NCBI RefSeq assembly: GCF_004519335.1
Contig: NZ_SOZD01000001.1
Span: forward strand, 496,001 to 560,000
Origin: Jiella endophytica
GTDB taxonomy: Bacteria > Pseudomonadota > Alphaproteobacteria > Rhizobiales > Rhizobiaceae
Direction: 5' to 3'
Length of the DNA: 64,000 bases
Position 1 is the stretch's first letter, and each line of letters opens with the position of its first letter. The notes beneath the pieces were generated by a model, which made no database searches, was not told where the DNA came from, and saw nothing but the letters and a program-made list of their open reading frames with translations. The translations under genes were made by a program, and so were the position numbers. This document shows positions 8,938 to 18,578 of the stretch, one piece after another.

Positions 8938-9927
8938 ATGCAGAAGACACTTGCCGCCATGCTCATGGTCGCCGCTGCCGGCCCGGCGCTCGCACAGGAT
9001 GCCAAACCGTCTTCAAGCGGAGAGGGCGGGCAAGGCGTCAAGGTCACGCCGCTCGGCAGCCATGACGGCGAGTTCTGCTCCCGCGACCGGGCGATGGTCT
9101 TCGAGGATCCGGACGGAACCCGCATCCTCTACGATGCCGGCCGCACTGTCGCCGGCGCAGACGATCCGCGCCTCGGCGACATCGACGCGGTGCTCGTCAG
9201 CCACGTCCATGGCGATCACCTCGGCGACCAGCGCATCGAGGCGGTGAATGCCGGCACCTGCGCGCAGCCGGAGACGAGCGTTTCGACGGTGCCGAACTCC
9301 AACAGCGCCGAAATCGCTGCCGGCAAGGGGGCCAAGATCGTCGTCGGCAGCGAGATGGCGAGCTTCCTCGGCACCAAGCTCAAGGCCCTCGGAGCGAGCG
9401 CCGACGACGCCCAACTCGTGCGCTTCGGGGCGTCCCGCAAGATCGGCGGCGTCGCCATCACCACCGTTCCGGCGGTGCATTCGAACGGCCTGTCGGGCGA
9501 CTTCATCGACGGCCCGCTCGGCGAGAACCTCAAGGCGGCCGGGCTCAACGCCTATGTCGGCCCGCCGACCGGCTATGTGCTGAGCTTCTCCAACGGTCTC
9601 GTCGCCTATCTCTCGGGCGACACCGGCGTCACCGCCGAGCAGGATACCGTCGTGACGAAGCAGTATGGCGCCAAGCTCGTCGTCATGAACATCGGCGACG
9701 TCTATACCACCGGCCCCAAGGAGGCAGCCTTCGTCATCGACGAGATCATCAAGCCTGCCTCGGTGATCCCGTCCCACGCCAATGAAGAGGCGACCAAGGG
9801 CGGCGAGGTCGTCTCCGGCTCGAAGACCGAGGCGTTCATGCAGGCGGTCAAGGCGAAGGCCTATCTGCCGCTCAGCGGCCGGACAATGACCTTCGATCAG
9901 GGCGGCGCCTGCACCGACGGCTGCTGA
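8938..9927 (+). CDS. Exported metallo-beta-lactamase-fold hydrolase
   Basis: I place the start at ATG 8938 (AGGGAGA upstream); the frame extends to 8908 but the signal peptide MLMVAAAGPALAQ fits the later start (cleavage near residue 20). The 330-residue protein carries the binuclear metal motif H89-V-H91-G-D93-H94, a second histidine in TVPAVHSNG, the aspartate in YLSGDTGV, and a late histidine in VIPSHANEE. It therefore looks catalytically complete and periplasmic. The UlaG-like group often acts on phosphodiesters or lactones; the substrate is not known here. Transcript end is likely in the inverted repeat downstream. Confidence 0.88.
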   Translation: MQKTLAAMLMVAAAGPALAQDAKPSSSGEGGQGVKVTPLGSHDGEFCSRDRAMVFEDPDGTRILYDAGRTVAGADDPRLGDIDAVLVSHVHGDHLGDQRIEAVNAGTCAQPETSVSTVPNSNSAEIAAGKGAKIVVGSEMASFLGTKLKALGASADDAQLVRFGASRKIGGVAITTVPAVHSNGLSGDFIDGPLGENLKAAGLNAYVGPPTGYVLSFSNGLVAYLSGDTGVTAEQDTVVTKQYGAKLVVMNIGDVYTTGPKEAAFVIDEIIKPASVIPSHANEEATKGGEVVSGSKTEAFMQAVKAKAYLPLSGRTMTFDQGGACTDGC

Positions 9928-9947
9928 GGGCAGGGCGGCAAAAATTC

Positions 9948-10098
9948 CCTCATCCTGAGGTGCGACCCGAGCGAAGCGACGGGGAGCCTCGCAGGGCGAG
10001 GGAATTTCCCTGCAACGGTTCAGCCGCGTTCCCGAGGTTGACGGGCGTGTGCCCCTCGCCCTTCGAGGCTCGCTTCGCTCGCACCTCAGGATGAGGGG
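9948..10098. repeat. Long imperfect inverted repeat (REP-like intergenic element)
   Basis: The 309-bp space before the ABC exporter holds two arms: 9948-10003 (CCTCATCCTGAGGTGCGA core) and 10052-10098 (TCGCACCTCAGGATGAGG core), reverse complements apart from two small insertions in the left arm. A 22-bp piece of the right arm recurs exactly at 28055-28076. Sequence of this style is a common dispersed intergenic element in Rhizobiales. It may also act as a terminator or mRNA stabiliser between the convergent genes. The rest, 10099-10236, shows only degenerate pieces of the same kind. Confidence 0.75.
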
Positions 10099-10236
10099 CT
10101 ACGCGCTATGCGCGCACGACATGATGCGGGCTACGCGCGAGGCGCTCACTCAGAATGAGCAAATATGCCTTCGCTTCGCTCGCATGTTTGAAGCCGCGAG
10201 CGATGCGCCTACGCCCAACCGCCGGCGTGTCACCCG

Positions 10237-12042
10237 CTACTCCGCCGCATCCTCCAGCCGTCCGGCCTCGAACTGCAGCTTGGCGAGGCGGGCATAGATC
10301 CCGCCCTTCGAAATCAGGCTCTGGTGGTTGCCTTCCTCGACCAGCCGGCCCTGGTCGAGAACGAGGATGCGGTCGGCCTTCAGCACCGTCGAGAGCCGGT
10401 GCGCGATGACGAGGGTGGTGCGCCCGACCATCAGCTCGTCGAGCGCCTTCTGGACGAGGACTTCGCTCTCGGCGTCGAGCGCCGAGGTCGCCTCGTCGAG
10501 CAGCAGGATCGGCGCATCCCGGAGCAGCGCCCTCGCAATCGCGATGCGCTGGCGCTGGCCGCCGGAAAGAGTCACGCCCCGCTCTCCGAGCAGCGTCTCG
10601 TAGCCCTCGGGAAGCGCCTTGACGAAGCCCTCGGCGAGCGCCTGGCGCGCCGCCGCGGCGATCGCCTCGCTCGATGCCGAGGGATCGCCGAAGGCGATGT
10701 TGTCGCGGGCAGACGCGGCGAAGATCGTCGTGTCCTGCGGAACGAGGGCGATGCGCGAGCGAAGCTCGAGCGGGTCGGTCGTGCGAAGGTCGACGCCGTC
10801 GACGAGGATGCGGCCGCCGGACGGATCGTAGAAACGCTCGAGGAGCGCAAAGACGGTCGACTTGCCTGCGCCGGACGGACCGACGATCGCCACCGTCTCG
10901 CCGGGCTCGACGTCGAAGGAGAGGCCGTTGAGGGTCGGCATGTCCGGGCGGCTCGGATAGGAAAAGGACACGGCCTCGAAGGTGACCCGGCCGGTGGCGG
11001 GAGCAGGCAGGGCGGCCGGGCGCGGCGGCGCGACGATCACCGGTTCCTCGGCGAGGAGTTCGGTCAGGCGTTCGGCAGCGCCTGCTGCCAGCGACAGCTC
11101 GCCCCAGACCTCGGAGAGCTGGCCGAGCGCGCCGGCCGCGAACACCGCATAGAGCAGGAACTGGCTGAGGGTGCCCGGCGACAGCGTGCCCGCCGTGACC
11201 CGCGCCGCGCCGATCCAAAGCACCGCCACCACCGAGGCGAAGATCAGGAAGATGGCGATCGCCGTCAGGAGCGCCCGCGCCTTGATCGAGGCCCGCGCCG
11301 CGCCGAAGGCCTCGTCGACGGCGCCGCCGAACCGGCCGGTGACGGCGCGCTCGGAGGTGAAGGCCTGTACCGTGCGCATCGCGCCGATCGCCTCCGAGGC
11401 GTAGGCATTGGCGGTCGCCAAAGTGTCTTGGGCGTGGCGGGACTTGCGCCTGACGCCTCTGCCGAAGGCGACCAGCGGCAGGACGATGAAGGGGATCGCG
11501 GCGATGACGATGAGCGACAAAGCCGGGCTCGTCGCGACCATCATGGCCAGCGCGCCGAGAAACAGGATGGCGTTCCTGAGGAAGACCGAGGCGGTCGCCC
11601 CGACGGCGGATTTCACCTGGGTCGTGTCGGCGGCGAGCCGCGAGACGATCTCGCCCGATTCGGCGGTGTCGTAGAAGGTCGGCGACAGTCTGGTAAGATG
11701 CGAGAATACCGCCTTGCGCAGATCCGCGACGACGCGCTCGCCGAGGGTGATGACGAAGTAGTAGCGCCCGGCGCTGGCCAGCGCGAGGACGGCCGCCAGC
11801 ACCATCAGCATGCCGAAATAGGCGTTGATCAGCCCGGTGTCGGATTCGATGAAGCCGTGGTCGATCACCCGTCGCACCGCCAGCGGCAGCGACAGCGTGG
11901 TGATCGCGGCGAGCGCCAGGAAGAAGCAGGCCCCGGCGACCATCGCCTTGTAGTGGGTGAGATACGGAACGAGACTGCCGAGCGGCTTCAGGTTCCTGCG
12001 TGATTTTTCTTTGCTTGCGGTGGCCGCCTGGTCGTCTGGCAC
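10237..12042 (-). CDS. ABC exporter half-transporter (membrane domain fused to ATPase)
   Basis: The 601-residue protein has six N-terminal membrane helices (about 25-310) and a C-terminal ATPase with GPSGAGKST (Walker A), LSGGQRQR (signature) and ILLLDEATSALD (Walker B). It belongs to the MsbA/LmrA-like exporter family and probably works as a homodimer; cargo is unknown. I choose GTG 12042, preceded by GGAG at good spacing, giving VPDDQAATASKEKSRR. The frame is open upstream to an ATG at 12117 and beyond, but that region holds the rpmE promoter. The gene is divergent from rpmE. Confidence 0.88.
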   Translation of the reverse strand: MPDDQAATASKEKSRRNLKPLGSLVPYLTHYKAMVAGACFFLALAAITTLSLPLAVRRVIDHGFIESDTGLINAYFGMLMVLAAVLALASAGRYYFVITLGERVVADLRKAVFSHLTRLSPTFYDTAESGEIVSRLAADTTQVKSAVGATASVFLRNAILFLGALAMMVATSPALSLIVIAAIPFIVLPLVAFGRGVRRKSRHAQDTLATANAYASEAIGAMRTVQAFTSERAVTGRFGGAVDEAFGAARASIKARALLTAIAIFLIFASVVAVLWIGAARVTAGTLSPGTLSQFLLYAVFAAGALGQLSEVWGELSLAAGAAERLTELLAEEPVIVAPPRPAALPAPATGRVTFEAVSFSYPSRPDMPTLNGLSFDVEPGETVAIVGPSGAGKSTVFALLERFYDPSGGRILVDGVDLRTTDPLELRSRIALVPQDTTIFAASARDNIAFGDPSASSEAIAAAARQALAEGFVKALPEGYETLLGERGVTLSGGQRQRIAIARALLRDAPILLLDEATSALDAESEVLVQKALDELMVGRTTLVIAHRLSTVLKADRILVLDQGRLVEEGNHQSLISKGGIYARLAKLQFEAGRLEDAAE

Positions 12043-12095
12043 GAACAACTCCGTCGTCCTGTTCAAGGAGCCGGAGGCGAACGGCCGTCCGGACC

Positions 12096-12124
12096 TTGTG
12101 CCGGCCCCGCGCCTCATGTATAGG
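12096..12124 (+). promoter_or_regulatory. Probable housekeeping promoter of rpmE
   Basis: TTGTGC at 12096-12101 and TATAGG at 12119-12124 are separated by 17 bp, a good sigma-70-type match for an alphaproteobacterium. It would start RNA near 12131, 122 bases before the rpmE ATG. Confidence 0.5.
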
Positions 12125-12140
12125 CTCGAACCCGATTTTG

Positions 12141-12227
12141 GAAGCGATCGAAGCTTCACGATCCCCGCGACATCGACGAAGGCCCTGGAGACGCGATCCT
12201 GGCCTTCCGATGCGTCGGGGATTTTTT
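12141..12227 (+). terminator. Intrinsic terminator inside the rpmE leader (possible attenuator or end of a short RNA)
   Basis: After a small stem-loop (GAAGC 12141-12145 with GCTTC 12153-12157) comes a long stem. ATCCCCG 12161-12167 pairs with CGGGGAT 12216-12222, CATCG 12171-12175 with CGATG 12208-12212, and GAAGGCC 12178-12184 with GGCCTTC 12201-12207. Six T residues follow (12222-12227). This is a textbook intrinsic terminator located 26 bases before the rpmE start codon and downstream of its probable promoter. Confidence 0.7.
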
Positions 12228-12252
12228 GGCGAAACCTGAGGACAGCATCGCG

Positions 12253-12474
12253 ATGAAGAAAGACATCCATCCCGAGTACCACGCCATCACCGTGGTGATG
12301 ACCAACGGCACCGAGTATCAGACCCGCTCGACCTGGGGGTCGGAAGGCGACAAGCTGAACCTCGACATCGACCCGACCAGCCATCCGGCCTGGACCGGCG
12401 GCAACCAGCAGCTGATGGATCGCGGCGGCCGCGTCTCGCGCTTCAAGAAGCGCTACGAGGGCCTCGGCATCTGA
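12253..12474 (+). CDS. rpmE: 50S ribosomal protein L31
   Basis: The 73-residue protein [19 protein letters not shown]... is L31 by its N-terminus and by [25 protein letters not shown]. It bridges the large and small ribosomal subunits. It contains no cysteine at all, so it is the zinc-independent (C-minus) form. ATG 12253 is the canonical start; the upstream extension to 12226 is not supported. The gene has a 122-base leader with an intrinsic terminator (12161-12227), so expression may be set by attenuation, and it ends at a strong terminator at 12511-12546. Confidence 0.97.
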   Translation: MKKDIHPEYHAITVVMTNGTEYQTRSTWGSEGDKLNLDIDPTSHPAWTGGNQQLMDRGGRVSRFKKRYEGLGI

Positions 12475-12510
12475 TCACGCTTCGTCGCTGACGAAGGGCG
12501 AATCAAGAAA

Positions 12511-12546
12511 GGGCCGGAAGCGGGTGTCGCTTCCGGCCCTTTTTTC
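12511..12546. terminator. Strong intrinsic terminator after rpmE, probably bidirectional
   Basis: Perfect 12-bp stem GGGCCGGAAGCG (12511-12522) with CGCTTCCGGCCC (12528-12539), five-base loop, then seven T. On the other strand the stem is followed by TTTCTT, so it may also end the convergent EamA transcript. Confidence 0.9.
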
Positions 12547-12572
12547 TTCCGGGAGTGTCGCGGCAGGGGTCT

Positions 12573-13481
12573 TCAGATCCGCCTTGCGCCGCGCTCGGCC
12601 AGGGTGATTCCGCCGAGCACGCAGGCGAGCGCCGCGACGTGGTAGAGATGCAGCTCCTCGCCGACGATCAGTACCGCCAGCAGCGCGCCGAACACCGGCA
12701 CGAAATTGATGAAGAGGTTCGCCCGGTTCGGGCCGATCATCTCGACGCCGCGGATATAGAGCGACTGGGCGACGATCGACGGGAAGATCACCGTATAGAC
12801 CGCCGCTCCGGCGCCCTGCAGATCCGGCAGCCGGGTCTGGCCGAGGAAGAACTCGATCGCGGCATAGACGACCGAGATGGCGAGCGAGGCCACCGAGAGG
12901 ACGAGGATCATCGTCAGCCAGTGGACCTGCGGCTTCGTCCGCAGCGCCACCGTGTAGCCGCCGTAGAACAGGACGGCGAGCATCATCAGCGCGTCGCCGC
13001 GATTGAGGTCGAGGGCGAGGAGGCTGGTGATGTCGCCCCGCGAGGTCGTCAGCGCGACACCGACGAGGGTCAGCGCGAAGCCGACGATCTGCAGCCAGGC
13101 GACCCGGGTGCGGAACAGGAAGAAGTTGGCGACGAAGACGACGAGAGGCATCGCCGACTGTTCGATGGTGATGTTGATCGCGGTCGTGTAGTTCGCGGCG
13201 AGATAGAAGATCGCGTTGAACGAGGCGAAGCCGACCATGCCGAGGATCGACAGATAGACGAGCCGCGGCCTGACGACCGGCCAGTCCCGTCGCAGATGCG
13301 GTGCCGCGAAGGGCAGCAGGACGAGCGTTGCGAAGAACCAGCGCACTAGCGTCAGCAGCATCGGCGAGATGTGGCCTGCCGCGAGCTTGCCGGCGATGGC
13401 GTTGCCGGCCCACAGCAGCGCGACCGTGGTGAGGACGGCATAGGGGTGGACGCGGGGTCCTGAGGTTTGCTGCTGGGGCAT
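12573..13481 (-). CDS. EamA-family (DMT superfamily) transporter
   Basis: The 302-residue protein has ten predicted membrane helices in two EamA repeats (first: VLTTVALLWAGNAIAGKLAAGHISP; second: TKPQVHWLTMILVLSVASLA). The family exports amino acids and other small metabolites. The ATG at 13481 gives the short cytoplasmic start MPQQQTSGPRVHP; an upstream extension of the frame lacks support. It is convergent with rpmE. Substrate cannot be told. Confidence 0.88.
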   Translation of the reverse strand: MPQQQTSGPRVHPYAVLTTVALLWAGNAIAGKLAAGHISPMLLTLVRWFFATLVLLPFAAPHLRRDWPVVRPRLVYLSILGMVGFASFNAIFYLAANYTTAINITIEQSAMPLVVFVANFFLFRTRVAWLQIVGFALTLVGVALTTSRGDITSLLALDLNRGDALMMLAVLFYGGYTVALRTKPQVHWLTMILVLSVASLAISVVYAAIEFFLGQTRLPDLQGAGAAVYTVIFPSIVAQSLYIRGVEMIGPNRANLFINFVPVFGALLAVLIVGEELHLYHVAALACVLGGITLAERGARRI

Positions 13482-13947
13482 TTGTCTCCCGATCGCCGTC
13501 GCCGGCACCCTCGTGATCGCCGGGGTGCGGTCGCGGCAGGCCCGTCCTCTATGCGTCATCGCCGCAAATGGCCAGAGCGGCTTATCGTCTTGGCTCTCTT
13601 CCTCTCCTCGAAAACGCGCTGCGGCTGCGGCAAATGGCGAGGCTTTATGGACAGCGAGGGGCGCATCGCGCTACAGCGCGGCAAGGAAATCGGATCGTCC
13701 GGTGGTCCGATTCCGGCCCTGCCGCCTTGCCGCGCTACCGCAAGAGGCAGCCGCCGGGATTGGGCGATCGCAAAAATGTCTGTGTCTTCAACGGGTTTTG
13801 CGGTTTCGGTCACCCCTTTTTTCGGGTGCCGGGAGCGCTGCGCAAGGCTGACATAGGGTCCGGCAATTCAAACTTCGGCGGCGGCCCATCGCCGGCCGCA
13901 ACGCGGGCGCGCTTCGGCGCGGCCGCCGGATTTTGGTGAGGAAGCGA
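13482..13947. other. Divergent intergenic gap between the EamA gene and purA
   Basis: This 466-bp region must carry the promoters of both flanking genes. Several short frames cross it, but none has coding character or a ribosome site. I see only a small CACCC/GGGTG hairpin around a T-run at 13816-13833 and cannot place promoters with confidence. Confidence 0.5.
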
Positions 13948-15240
<1,293 letters not shown>

Positions 15241-15291
15241 AGTCGCGATCGCAGGGACTTAATCCACCAGACAAGCGAGTGACTGCATTCC

Positions 15292-17457
15292 ATGGCGGAT
15301 CTGAGCGGCGTTCTTCGCAAGACCATCGACGGCCTCCCGCGTGCAACGCCGCAATTGCGCGAAAAGGTCTACGAGAAGGCCAGAGCCGCCATCCAGCGGC
15401 AGATTGGTGCGGCCAATCCGCCTCTGGCGGAACAGGTCGTGAATGCGAGGCTGGCGGCCCTCGAGGACGCGATCGCCCGCACCGAGGAGCATTACGCCGG
15501 GCAGGAGGAGGGCGCCGCTGCGCCTGCCGAAGCGCCGCAGCCTGCCCCTGCGGAACGGGCTGCCGCAACGGCACCGGCGCCCCGTCCGGCCGCGCCGGAA
15601 CAGCCGGCCGCAGCAGCCGAGCAGCCGGCCGCGGAAAGCGGCCAGCCGCAGCGCCCCGCGAGGCCGCAGCCACCGGCGGCCCAGCCGGCCCAGCCAACAG
15701 CGCCGCGACCGGCGCCCCCAAGACCACCGCAGAGGCCGGCAGCGCCTGCCGCGGAAAACGTCGGTTCCGACGAGCCTGACGCCGCTCCACAGCCGGCGAG
15801 GGCCGCCCCGCCGCAACGGCCGCGCCCGCCACAGGCGCCTGCCCAGCCGCCGCGCCAGATGCCGGCGATGGACGACCAGGCGGACGAACACGATCTTGAG
15901 CGTGAGGACGAGCGCGAGGCCGAGCCGCAGCGCCCGGCCGCCTCCGCCAATCCGGCGCCGCGCACGCAGCCGCCGCGGCCGACCCTGCCGGCAGCGACCA
16001 TGCCGGCGCAGCGCCAGCCAGGCGGCCAGCCGCAGCCGACCGGCGCCGATCGGCAGGAGCCGGAAGGCCGGCCGGGCCAGCCGTTCTTCCCGGCCGAGAG
16101 CGCCGAGCCCGATGCTGGCGACCTGCCGCCCGCGCTGGGCGCCCCCTTCATCGTTCCCGACGACCGCCAGCAGGGCGGTGCCGCCCAGGATTACGAGGCG
16201 CGGCAGCCGGATCACCACGACGACGGCTACGATCCGCAGCCCGGCGACGACGTCTATGAGGGCGACGAGCGGATCCCCCACGACATCCGTGTCGACGACG
16301 GTGACATTCCCGAGGCGGACGTCACCGCGCCGCGCTATCCGACCCGCCGGCCGAAGCGCTCCGGCAGTGGCGGCAAGATTGCCGCAGCGGCGGTGATCGT
16401 GCTGCTTCTCGGCGGCGCCGGCACCGTCGGCTGGCTCTATCGCGACGACATCGAGGCGCTGCTCGTCAATCCGGCGGATATCGGCACGATCGCCGAGAAG
16501 TCCGATACGACGCCGCCGGGCACCGCCGAGGCCCCCGCGTCGGACGACGCGAAGCAGACCGAGGTCGCCTCGGCCGAGCAGCAGGAGCCGGAATCGACGC
16601 GCCGCTTCACCCAGCGCCTTTTGCCGGACGGCTCGGAAGTCGACGAAGGTCCGGCGAAGAAGACGCCGAACGCCTTCGACGAGGGGACCAACGTCGCCGC
16701 GGCGACGAATGTCGACCAGACGCAGCCGCCTGCCGGCGCAACGCCGACGATCTCGAGCGAAATCGGCCAGGATCCGGCGATCGTCGGCGCCGAGAATGCC
16801 GATCAGGCCGAAGCGGGCACCCCGCCGGCTGACGGCGAGGCGGCGCAGGATGCAACGCCGCCGGCCGAAACGGAGAACCAGCCGGCCGCCGAGAACAGCG
16901 GCCAGCTCGAGGTCGGCCAGAAGGCGGTGTTCTATCAGGAGAAGACCGAAGATCTGCCGGGCACCCAGGAGAACGGCACCGCCGTCTGGTCGCTCGTCGA
17001 TCAGCCGGGCACCGATGGTAAGGCCGGCGAACCGGCGATCCAGGCCGTCGTCGAGGTGCCGGACGAGAAGCTCAAGCTGACGCTGACGATCAAGCGCAAC
17101 ACCGACCCGACGCTGCCGGCAAGCCACGTCATCGAGCTCGAATTCGACGTCCCGCAGGATTTTACCGGCGGCAGTGTCGCCAATGTCCAGCGGCTGGCGC
17201 TGAAGGAGACCGAGCAGGCCCGCGGCGAGCCGCTGATCGGCGTCGCCGGCAAGATCTCCGACAACTACTTCATCATCGCGCTGAACAATCTCGACCAGGC
17301 GGTTCAGAACAATCTTTCGCTTCTGGAAAACCAGAAGTGGATCGACATCCCGATCGCCTATTCGTCCGGTCGCCGTGCGCTGATCTCGCTGGAGAAGGGC
17401 ATTCCCGGCGACCGCGTCTTCAAGGACGCGCTGAAGGCCTGGCAGGCGAAGACCTGA
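15292..17457 (+). CDS. Large Pro/Ala-rich single-pass membrane protein of unknown function
   Basis: The 721-residue product has four parts. A short helical N-terminus (1-65, MADLSGVLRKTIDGLPRATP) comes first, then a very Pro/Ala/Gln-rich disordered stretch (about 65-350). One membrane helix follows at about 361-382 (IAAAAVIVLLLGGAGTVGWLY), then a periplasmic part of low complexity to about 535 and a folded C-terminal domain (about 535-721, GQKAVFYQEKTEDLPG to the end). I do not recognise the C-terminal domain. Downstream of purA this kind of protein recurs in Rhizobiales. The proline runs suggest dependence on EF-P. It ends in a terminator hairpin. Confidence 0.8.
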   Translation: MADLSGVLRKTIDGLPRATPQLREKVYEKARAAIQRQIGAANPPLAEQVVNARLAALEDAIARTEEHYAGQEEGAAAPAEAPQPAPAERAAATAPAPRPAAPEQPAAAAEQPAAESGQPQRPARPQPPAAQPAQPTAPRPAPPRPPQRPAAPAAENVGSDEPDAAPQPARAAPPQRPRPPQAPAQPPRQMPAMDDQADEHDLEREDEREAEPQRPAASANPAPRTQPPRPTLPAATMPAQRQPGGQPQPTGADRQEPEGRPGQPFFPAESAEPDAGDLPPALGAPFIVPDDRQQGGAAQDYEARQPDHHDDGYDPQPGDDVYEGDERIPHDIRVDDGDIPEADVTAPRYPTRRPKRSGSGGKIAAAAVIVLLLGGAGTVGWLYRDDIEALLVNPADIGTIAEKSDTTPPGTAEAPASDDAKQTEVASAEQQEPESTRRFTQRLLPDGSEVDEGPAKKTPNAFDEGTNVAAATNVDQTQPPAGATPTISSEIGQDPAIVGAENADQAEAGTPPADGEAAQDATPPAETENQPAAENSGQLEVGQKAVFYQEKTEDLPGTQENGTAVWSLVDQPGTDGKAGEPAIQAVVEVPDEKLKLTLTIKRNTDPTLPASHVIELEFDVPQDFTGGSVANVQRLALKETEQARGEPLIGVAGKISDNYFIIALNNLDQAVQNNLSLLENQKWIDIPIAYSSGRRALISLEKGIPGDRVFKDALKAWQAKT

Positions 17458-17523
17458 TCGCGCCCGCTGGCGATCGGCCCGCCCGTCGCCGTGGAGCGGA
17501 ATGCCTGTCGATGCTGACAAGCG

Positions 17524-17555
17524 AAAGGCCGCCCGGGGATACCGCGCGGCCTTTT
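17524..17555. terminator. Hairpin terminator between convergent genes
   Basis: AAAGGCCGC (17524-17532) pairs with GCGGCCTTT (17546-17554), 13-base loop, short T-run on each strand. It sits between the stop of the Pro/Ala-rich gene and the stop of the opposing dehydrogenase gene, so it probably serves both. Confidence 0.7.
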
Positions 17556-17582
17556 GGTTCGTTCCGGGTGGCTTGGCGCTGA

Positions 17583-18578
17583 CTACACCCCGAGCAGCCG
17601 GCGCATTTCCTCCAGCCGCTCCATGGCGACAAGGCCGTCGGCGATGGTCGGCGCGGCCGTCCTCTCGCCCTTCAGTGCCGGCACGACGTCGGCGAGAAGG
17701 GCATGATAGCCCTTGTAGTCCTCGTTCGCCGCGGCGGTGAAGTTCGGCTTCCAGGTCAACGTGTCCTCGCCATCGAGGAGCGACGCTTCCGGATCGGCCA
17801 CCTTGAAGGGCGGGTTGCGGTTCCAGCGCACCTCGACGACGTCCTCGACCTCGATGCGCTGGTGGTCACCCATGATCTCGATCCGCTCGACCGGCGTGCC
17901 GCGGCTCTGGGCGGTGCCCATGGCGATGGTGCCGATCGCCCCGCATGCGAAATCGAAGCCGACATGGAAGAGGATGCGCCCCGGCGTCTTCTCGACCTTG
18001 CGGGCATTCATGCCGACCACCGGCGAGACGAGATGCGAGACGAGGTCCATGTAGTGGACGCAGTGGTGCAGCAGGAAGCCGGTATAGTCGACATTGCCCT
18101 CGAAATAGCCGGGCGCCGTCATGTAGTAGCCGGTAAGGCCGAGGACGTCGCCGAAGCGGCCCGAGGCGAGGATGTTCTTGGCGATCTTGTTGCCGACCGA
18201 ATAGCGCTTCATGAAGCCGACGAGCAGCGGCTTGCCGGATTTCTCGGACGCTTCGAAGAGCTGCCGCGCGCCGGCGGCCGTCCCCGAGGGCGGCTTTTCC
18301 ATGAACACCGGCAGGCCGCGTTCGAGCGCCGCGAGGCCGAAGGCAAGGTGCTGGTCGGGGCCGACAGCCATGCCGACCGCGTCGAGACCGGGCGTCGCGA
18401 TCAGTTCCTCGGCGCTGGTGGTGAGCGTGACGACGCCGAACTGGCGCCCGGCGACCGCGAGCCGCTCAGCGTCGATGTCGCAGAGCGCGGCGATTTCGAC
18501 GTCGTGGCGCACCAGCTGCGGCAGCAGCATCTGCGTCGCATGGATGCCGCAGCCGATCCAGCCGATCTTCAGGGTCAT
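17583..18578 (-). CDS. Gfo/Idh/MocA-family NAD(P)-dependent oxidoreductase
   Basis: The 331-residue enzyme has an N-terminal Rossmann domain (KIGWIGCGIHATQML; acidic residue in LCDIDAERL) and the family catalytic motif E94-K95-P-P, followed by the alpha/beta substrate domain with HHCVHYMDLVSHL. Such enzymes oxidise sugars, inositols or their acids. It is the last gene of the sugar-uptake operon; its ATG at 18578 overlaps the epimerase stop by 4 bp (ATGA). Frame extension upstream is discounted for that reason. It probably oxidises the product of the epimerase. Confidence 0.92.
   Translation of the reverse strand: MTLKIGWIGCGIHATQMLLPQLVRHDVEIAALCDIDAERLAVAGRQFGVVTLTTSAEELIATPGLDAVGMAVGPDQHLAFGLAALERGLPVFMEKPPSGTAAGARQLFEASEKSGKPLLVGFMKRYSVGNKIAKNILASGRFGDVLGLTGYYMTAPGYFEGNVDYTGFLLHHCVHYMDLVSHLVSPVVGMNARKVEKTPGRILFHVGFDFACGAIGTIAMGTAQSRGTPVERIEIMGDHQRIEVEDVVEVRWNRNPPFKVADPEASLLDGEDTLTWKPNFTAAANEDYKGYHALLADVVPALKGERTAAPTIADGLVAMERLEEMRRLLGV

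Noticed and set aside
9948-10098. Inverted repeat as a plain intrinsic terminator
   Set aside because: The loop is about 50 bases and there is no T-run; the recurrence at 28055 points to a dispersed repeat.
13482-13947. Short frames upstream of purA as small genes
   Set aside because: No ribosome sites, no hydrophobic or domain pattern, overlapping in several frames as expected for GC-rich non-coding DNA.
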